Positions 57,207 to 64,000 of a stretch of 64,000 bases of DNA are shown here, piece after piece. Source of the DNA: Sternotherus odoratus (Eukaryota; Chordata; Testudines; Kinosternidae); contig JAVMKO010000006.1 of NCBI GenBank assembly GCA_032164245.1, forward strand, positions 106,099,310-106,163,309, given 5' to 3'. A program made the position numbers and the translations under genes. The notes beneath the pieces were generated by a model. The model had not been told where the DNA came from and did no database searches. It saw only the letters and a list, made by a program, of their open reading frames with translations. Every line of letters starts with the position of its first letter. The stretch's first letter is position 1.

Positions 57207-58870
57207 AGAGCCAAAATCTGGTTCATGCTGCTGTGGGTGACACAGCTTGTCTCAGGAGGACAGAGAGAAGGGGTGACGTTATTAACATGACCTGGGCCCG
57301 TATAGATCATTGTTGCAACCACGGTCCTGTAGTGGCACCAAATCTTGTATAAAGGGGGTCAAATAAGGTGTCTAAGACAAGGTTATAGTTCCCTGGTTAG
57401 GATTGTGCTATCTGGAAGCATGTATCGTTTTTGTATTTCAAGTTATAAGTATTGGCTCTGTACTGTCTGTATCTCAAACTTGTGCTCTGCGTCTGGGTGA
57501 CACCCCAGACAATTTGACATCAGCTCTACCTAGCCTGCTTGATGGCCCATTAAGGACCATCAGCTACACAACTGACCCACTGAGAGAAGGCCGACACACC
57601 TTGGGACTCAGAAAGTCAGGCAGGGACCTGCCTATGAACTGAACTCTGAGGTTTTTCTATGTCATGTGCTGGAGAGCTTGTCTTTGGGATAAAGGAAGCA
57701 GAGACCACAGGGCAAGAGACTATAAAGGCTGCTGTATCTCCTCCATTATGTCTTCAATCCAACTTTTTGCCTCTGGAGGAACCTTGCTACAAACTGAAGC
57801 TCGGAGACTTGATTTGAGCCTGCAGTTTATTCCATCCCTGCTACAAACCTGAACCAGAACTTTGCCATCACCATCTGTAATTAATCCCATTTAACCTATT
57901 CTAGCTCTCACCTATTGTGATGGAGCAGGAATATTCTTAATGGTTCCTCTGACTCTTGTGTGAAGGTGGCCATACCTGAAGCTGTAATTTGACACCAAAG
58001 GGGGAAGGGGGGTCACCTGACCTGCCTGGGGAAGGAAAGACAAAGGAATGCAGGGGAGGGGCGAGAGGAATTTTGTCTGGATCTGGCTGGAAAGAGGGAG
58101 AGATCTTCAGGCAAGCTGCCTAGCTCTCTGTCCCCCAAAATGGATCCAACTGAGGGCTCACATTCGCTGTATGGTCTGTGTTAGACCAGGTACCGTTCAT
58201 CTAATAAACCTCTGTTTTGCTAGCTGAGAGTCATGTCTGACTGTGGATTTGGGGTGCAGGACCCTCTGGCTCCCCCAGGGCGGGCTCACTAGGGGAAGCA
58301 CATGGAGGGACAGAAGGTGCTGAATGCTTCGAGGTCAGACCCAAGAAGGTGGAAGCTTCTAGCCTTGGAGACGGGCTGTTTACGGAGAGGGAAGCTCCCC
58401 CCGGAGTCCTGACTGGCTTCATGGGGAGCAGTGCCAGAGCATCGCCCCGGGCACTCCGTGACGCCGATATCTTTTTCCTTGTATAATAAACCTTTCGATT
58501 TTAGATTCTAAAGGATTGGCAACAGCGTGATTTGTGGGTAGGATCTGATTTCTCTATTGACCTAGGTCTGGGGCTTGATCGTTTGGGATGAAGAGAACTT
58601 TTTTCTTTTACTGGTGTGCTGGTTTTCATAACAGTTTGTCCCCATAACGAGTGGCACTGGTAGTGATACTGGGAAACTGGAGTGTCTGAGGGAATTGCTT
58701 GGGTGATTTCTGGATAGCCAGTGGGGTGAGACCGAAGTCCTCTGTCTGGCTCGTTTGGTTTGCCTTAGAGGTGGAGAATCACCAGCCTGGGGCTGTGACT
58801 GCCCTGCTCCAGGAAATTTGTCCTGAATTGGTACTCTCAGAAGTGTCCCACCAAAGGAATAATCGTTACA
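57207..58870 (+). mobile_element. Block-2-specific LTR insertions (two adjoining LTR-like units)
   Basis: Block 1 passes straight from 'aatggggag' to 'acaaggaggtcatagacc' (about 41215-41245), while block 2 has about 1.65 kb here. The first part (to about 57915) has a TATAAA at 57721. The second part (TGTGATGG from 57916 to about 58870) has AATAAA at 58485-58490 and 'gattggcaacagcgtgatttg', which I associate with a turtle ERV LTR family. Exact ends and target duplications were not resolved. Confidence 0.6.
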
Positions 58871-59839
58871 TAAGGAGGTCAGAGACCTCTCGCTGGAGTG
58901 TTTGGGGGGGGGGGCTGGGCCAGCTGACACCCCCACAAACACAAAGAGCAGTGGGTGCTGTGGTCGAGGAAAGAGAGGAGCAGCCAAGGCCTGGGTGTGA
59001 GGGCCCCCACTTGGTACAACACAGGCAGTGTGAAGGCCGTGCTAAGGCTGGGAGCTGCTGTGGAGGGTCATGGAGGGAAGGGGCCAAGGAGAGCAGTAGA
59101 GCAGGAGTTGATGGGAATGGGGGGAAGCCGGGGCCAGGGAGTGCCAGGCACCAATAAGGAGACAGCCATCCTTCCCCAATCTACAGCCTCCTGAGATGCT
59201 GCCTCCTTTTCACAGCTGTCTCTCCCCAGAGGTGGCTGCATCTCAGTGCTGAGTACATCAGTGTCGTTCATCACTGAAGTAACCTGAATGTGTCTCTCGT
59301 TAGCCTTGCTGTAGTACAGTATGCACCAGTAGGTGGCGATGCTTCTCCAGGCATCTCCATTCCCTGGGAGACCTGTGACAAGGGACCCAGTCAGGGAAAT
59401 AACCCATTTCCTTCCCTGACAGACTGTATCCCTCTGTGGAAGATCTACCAGACACCAACAGACCGAGAGACAAACTCCACCCATGTCCACTTTCCTCTAT
59501 TGACTCTGCCCCCATACACTTTATGGGTGATGTACCCGAGAACACGTATTCCCTACTCCTTTTCAAAACTCACACCCCTTAATCTGGAACAAAGCTTCTT
59601 ATGGACCCTACGTATCTCATCAGCTTTATAACCAGCCCCCGGGACCGGCTCCTTTCACATCAGTTCCTTTTGTATGTACAGTGGTCTGACTCAGGGTAGG
59701 GATCTAGGGAAGCATTATGGTTATCCCTTCCCAAAGCCAGCTAGAGAACCCAGGAGTCCTGGCTCTAGGTCCCCTCCCCCCACTCTAACTCACTTGACCC
59801 CACTCCCCTCCCAGAGCGGGGGAGAGATCCTAGGTGAAT

Positions 59840-60190
59840 TTTTTTTTTAAATGAAGATTCAACCTGATGGAGAGTTTTGGCAAATTTGTGTCAATTTCAG
59901 CAAATTGTTTCTGTCCCTAACATGGTCCAAAATCTTGAAATATTCCAATATTTCAATTTGAGTCAAAATCTGATGTTAGAGAGAGGAGCAGGGAGACCCA
60001 GAGGTGGATTGAGTAGACGGGCTTCTTTATTGCATAATTCACTCCCCTCAACATTACCCATTGAGTGAGCACCCAGTTAATCACATGACACCTTTTTATC
60101 TAAGTTCATAATTAAATACACACATTTTTACAGCACCCCCAAAACCCTTGTTGAGTAGTATAATAAGCCCGCTCACTCCCCCACAATGTG
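59840..60190. other. Non-coding stretch, nothing recognised
   Basis: AT-rich, with a short 'aatattccaatatttcaattt' run. No gene or clear transposon end. Confidence 0.35.
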
Positions 60191-60195
60191 TGTCC

Positions 60196-62600
60196 ATAAG
60201 AATGGCCATATTGGGTCTGACCAAAGTGTTGGGTGCGTTTTGTTATAGAGTTATAGCCTGCTAAAATATGTGTATATTAAATCCAATATATGTAGTTTGT
60301 AAAGAGAGCCGCAATTCAAGATGGAGTCTGAACTGCCATCTGGTGACCGCCATCTTGTTGTTTACTGTTATTGCGGCCCAGTCAGAACTGGATCCAACCG
60401 GTTTTTCCCGTCACTGGCGACTCCAAGGACAATTTTACCTCAGACTGTTTGCCGCCTTTGCTGGGACTGTACCATATTTTCCCGCCACTAAATGCGCAAA
60501 GGGACTGAACTCACTGACAAGTGGTGCAGTCCACCACAGTGACTGCGCGTGCGCCGTTCAGGCCTTCTCAGCACTAGTGCATCGGTGAAGGGCACCACCG
60601 TCCCTGCAGTGAATCTTACCTGCTCCTGGGGACAACATCCCCAGAGGGTTTCGGTCGGCTTCTTCCACCCTGAGACCTCGAGGGACTCTCCAGTGCTCCT
60701 CCCCTGTGGGTTTCAATTACCCAACAAGTTGTAGGTCCTGGACTTCACCGCTGCCACAGACGTGCTGACAATACAATGAGATAAATAGGGTGTCAAAGAA
60801 ACGAAACTCCACTCTCAAGTTAGCAGCAACAAAATCAGGGACAGCTTTATTCAGGCAATTTCCAGGGAAGAACACAGCTGACAGAGAGTACCTCTGCCTC
60901 AGTTTCTCCAAAGCACAAGAAAACTCACACAAGCGTTTATACCTCTTTGTGACACACAACAATTAAAAAATATCTACATTTTATTGAGGCTAGTTGCTAT
61001 CTATTCCAGTATCTTATCACGTTCTCGTCCCAAAACATCATTATCTCAAGGTTAGGTCACGCTGACTATTCTGCTGTTTCCCACTCGCTTCTCACGTGAG
61101 CCCTGTTTCTACAGGTCTCGCAATGTTAGGCTAAGACTTAGCGCAACAGTTGCTCTGTCTCTGACAACTTAAAATGGCTTCACTTGAACCCTCTCCTTCT
61201 TTTCCTACCTCCACATGGGTTTTCCTCAATTGGGGACTTAGATGTGTTATTGCCAGAGTGATTTGGAGTTTGGCTCTCAGCTTCATGCTCCTGTTTTAAA
61301 CCTGCTGTTTCCCTGTTTTATATTGTTTGTTAGTTACTGTTCATTCACAATTACCCCTTCCCTGATTTATGAATTTATCCCATCAATACATTTACCTGTT
61401 GCTTTTACCTTTACCATTGTCCGTCTTTACGCAACACATAGGGAAGAGGGAGGGGACTTGTACACCAGTCCCCCAATGACAGACACAGCAGAGGACGGGT
61501 CTGTTCTTGTGAGTAAGAAGGGCTTGTTTTACATCTTGATACCTACACTGTTATACATTTAGAGTTACCTTGGCTCCCCTTTGAGGTAACAAAAGGTTCA
61601 TCTAGCCCTGTATCCTGTCTTCCAACAGTGGCTAGTGCCAGATGCCCCAGAGGGAATGAAGAGAACAGGACTCATCAAGTGATCCATCCCCTGTCGCCCA
61701 TTCCCCGCTTCTATATGTGGGAAGAAATATTTGATGTGTTTTAAACCTGCCGTCTATTCATTTCATTTAATAACCCCTAGCTCTTGTGTTAGGAGAAGCA
61801 GTAAACACCACTTCCTTATCTACTTTCTCTGTGCCAGTCTTCTGGCTACCCATGAAAGCTTATGCTCCAATGCGTCTGTTAGTCTATAAGGTGCCACAGG
61901 ACTCTTTGTCGCTTCAGTCTGGGATAGTTACTCAGATCTGTCACCTGAAAAGAATGGCTCCGGTTTGGGAATCTCCCTCACATCCTCAGCTGTGAATACC
62001 AATGCAAACAATTCATTTAGTTTTGCCTCAATGGCCTTACCATCCTTGAGTGCTGCTTTAGCGTCTCGATCGTCCAGTGGCCCCACCGGTAGTTTAGCCG
62101 TCTTCCTGCTTCTGATGTACTTTAACTTTTACTTTTTAAAGGATGCCTTTTGGCCTCTCATTGCTTCTTTTACTTTGTTGTTTAGCCACAATGGTTCTTT
62201 TTGGGGGGGTTCTCTGACTATGTTTTTAAATTAGGGACTACATTTAAAGGCAACCTCTATTATGGTGTCTTTAAAAAGTTTTCAGGGATTTCACTTTTGG
62301 CGCTGTACCCTGTCATTTCTCTTTCACTAACCTCCTCCTTTTTGTGTAGTCCCCCTTTCTGAAATTAAATGCTACAGTGTTGGGCTTCTGCTGTGTTTTT
62401 CCTGACACAGGAATATTCAATTTAATTATGTTATGGTCACTATTCCCAAGCACTCCAGCTACATTCATCTCTTGGACCAGACCCTGTGCTCCACGTAGGA
62501 CAAAATCAAGAATTGCCTCTCTTCTGGTGGGTCCCAGGATCAGCTGATCCAAGAAGCAGTCACTTAAGAGGGCAAGAAACTTTATCTCTGCATCCCGTCC
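60196..62600 (-). mobile_element. CR1-type LINE pieces, minus strand, interrupted by an LTR
   Basis: The CR1 tail starts at 60196 ('cataagaatggccatattgg'), is interrupted at 60227-61591, and resumes at 61592. Further on, 62313-62552 encodes an endonuclease end with 'LGNSDHNIIKL', containing the SDH catalytic motif. The central reverse transcriptase is missing. Near 61850-61918 a common amniote repeat ('gaaagcttatgctccaatg') is embedded. Confidence 0.75.
60227..61591. mobile_element. LTR-type insertion in CR1, 4-bp target duplication AAAG
   Basis: It runs TGTTGGGTGCG...GAGGTAACA with AAAG at 60223-60226 and 61592-61595; the CR1 tail continues on both sides. An AATAAA complement near 60845 on the minus strand suggests that a second LTR may be nested within it. 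Confidence 0.55.
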
Positions 62601-62639
62601 CTAGGTGACATGTTCCCAATCAATATGAGGATAATTGAA

Positions 62640-63165
62640 ATCCCCCATATTGAACGCTGGAGTCCTGGCTCCAGCCCCCCCTGCCCTAACTCATCTGACC
62701 TCATTTCCCTCCCATATGATGAATATTAATAGCCATATACTGAATATGATTAAACCCACCTCTGTTTACAGCATTAAGCATATTACGCAGGCACTTTTAC
62801 CTTCAATATACATGTCTCTGCATTAATTGTAGATTCCCTTAAGCAGCAATTTACAGAGGAGGGAGGAAAGCGCCAAGACCCCAAGCTCGTTTATGTAGCT
62901 GGGAAAAAGAAGGGAGAGGAGAGAGAACAGTACTTTACAGAACAAGTATTCTTTAGACAACCGCAATCTTTATGCAGCTGCAACGCTTGTTTATCCTTAA
63001 CAAGCAAAAAGGAAGGGGACGGATAGCAACCTGTATCTACCAAGCAAAATAAATACCAAAAAAAATGCTTGTTCCATACTCCTTATTACCATGACAGCAG
63101 TCACCCGGGTCTTTATTTGACCCTTACATACCACTACACAAAAAACTCCAACTTTCACATCACTC
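62640..63165. other. Non-coding stretch, nothing recognised
   Basis: It holds one partial MIR-like head monomer (62665-62715). Otherwise no gene or element is recognised. Confidence 0.35.
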
Positions 63166-63169
63166 CAAT

Positions 63170-64000
63170 CATTCAGTTTGAGGAGGATTTAGCATCGGGA
63201 AGGACCCGGAGGCTATAGTGAATCGCAAATTGAATAGGAGTCAAGAGCGTGATGCGGGTGAGAAAAGAGTGAATTTTCTGGTGTGCACAATCAGGAGTGT
63301 CGCACGTCAGAGGCGGGAGGTAATTGTCCTGCTCTACTCGGAGTCGGTGAGGCCTTCACTGGAGAACTGTGCCCAGCTCTGGGAGCCGCACTTTAGGAAA
63401 GATGTGAACACACTAGAGAGTGGCCAGAGGAGAGCCACAAAAATGAGAAAACCTGACCTGTGAGGAAAGGTTGGTAATCTGGCCCTGTTTAGTCTTGAGA
63501 AAAGAAGGGGGGGACTTGGGAACAGTCTTTAAATATGTTCACGGCTGGTATAAAGAGGACCTAGAAAGCAGGGCAAGAAGCAGTAGGTTTAATCCAGTGT
63601 TCTCAAACTGGGGGTCTCAACCCCCCTGGAGGGTCACGGGCTGATTCCAGGGGGGTCACGAGCTGTCAATGCCTTCGGCGGCATATTGGCAGAAGCTCCA
63701 AACATGCGAGCGAGTCCGCCGAAAAACCACCGAAGTGCAAGCTTCCCCTATCGGCGGCATTTCGGCGGACACAGAGATGAATGCTGTGTGTCTGCCGAAA
63801 TGCCGCCAAAACCAGAAGAGTTCAATTCGGTGGCATTTCGGTGGACATACCCAGGGTATGAGAGGACACGGCAGAGCAAGAAGGGGTCACCAAACAAACA
63901 AGTTTGAGAACCACTGCTTTAATCTGTAGCCAGACAGATTTAGGTTAGATAGCACGAAAAACTGGGATCAGCACAGAAAACACCCCTTCCCTGCATTTCT
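63170..64000 (+). mobile_element. CR1-type LINE 3' part, interrupted by a hAT element
   Basis: It encodes 'RQRREVIVLLYSESVRPSLE' and 'HFRKDVNTLESGQRRATKM'. It matches the minus-strand CR1 at 27960-28345, and continues beyond the hAT element at 63925 ('tagccagacagatttagg'). Confidence 0.85.
63595..63916. mobile_element. Small hAT-type MITE in CR1
   Basis: The ends CAGTGTTCTCAAACTG and CAAGTTTGAGAACCACTG are imperfect inverted repeats, flanked by GTTTAATC (63587-63594) and CTTTAATC (63917-63924), an 8-bp duplication with one mismatch. The interior has repeated 'gccgaaatgccgcc' and 'cggcggcat' motifs. Confidence 0.85.

Larger units (their letters stand above)
46100..59510. repeat. Segmental duplication block 2 (P2 plus gene D)
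   Basis: Direct duplicate of 28380-41870. Block-specific insertions are LTRs at 51536-52046 and at about 57207-58870. It lacks the hAT insertion seen at 36695-37187. Confidence 0.85.

Noticed and set aside
1..64000. CRISPR arrays, bacterial operons or phage elements
   Set aside because: The window has spliced vertebrate genes, LINEs and LTRs. The tandem repeats have no unique spacers.

Overview
This is a vertebrate nuclear DNA window with intron-containing genes, AATAAA polyadenylation signals and dense transposable elements. Most likely it is a sauropsid, and probably a turtle. The grounds are CR1-type LINEs in many states of decay, abundant solo ERV LTRs, hAT-type elements and MIR-like tRNA-headed repeats whose look I associate with turtle genomes. 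The species call is inference.

The only protein-coding genes I can support are perforin-1-like genes, all on the + strand. Four look intact: A (1510-3901), B (10270-16124), C (38099-39889) and D (54093-55882). Two degraded exon-2 remnants also survive: P1 (about 32757-33370) and P2 (about 49262-49590). Each intact gene has two coding exons split at the same phase-2 position, after the first cysteine-rich half of the MACPF domain, and a candidate non-coding first exon upstream. This matches the known three-exon layout of vertebrate PRF1. A and B look like classical perforins: signal peptide, MACPF with a YGTHY...GG signature, EGF-like shelf, and a C2 domain with its calcium-ligand aspartates. 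C and D form a divergent pair. They lack about 15 residues and two cysteines in the second membrane-inserting (CH2/TMH2) segment, and they have lost the C-terminal tail.

Layout. 1-5.2 kb: gene A and a degenerate CCAA-type repeat. 5.2-9 kb: non-coding, with a dispersed repeat pair and an antisense CR1 reverse-transcriptase fragment. 9-16.3 kb: gene B, whose second intron is filled by a 3.75-kb G-rich minisatellite of 42/43-bp units. 16.3-28.4 kb: transposon graveyard with nested LTR and hAT insertions that keep perfect target-site duplications. 28.4-41.9 kb: block 1 (P1 plus gene C). 41.9-46.1 kb: spacer of CR1, LTR and ERV sequence. 46.1-59.5 kb: block 2 (P2 plus gene D), a direct duplicate of block 1. 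59.5-64 kb: CR1, LTR and hAT fragments.

The genes presumably supply a family of pore-forming cytotoxic-lymphocyte effectors. A and B are candidates for canonical killing. C and D, amplified by a recent 13.4-kb tandem duplication and apparently changing fastest in exon 3, are candidates for a changed or non-pore role.
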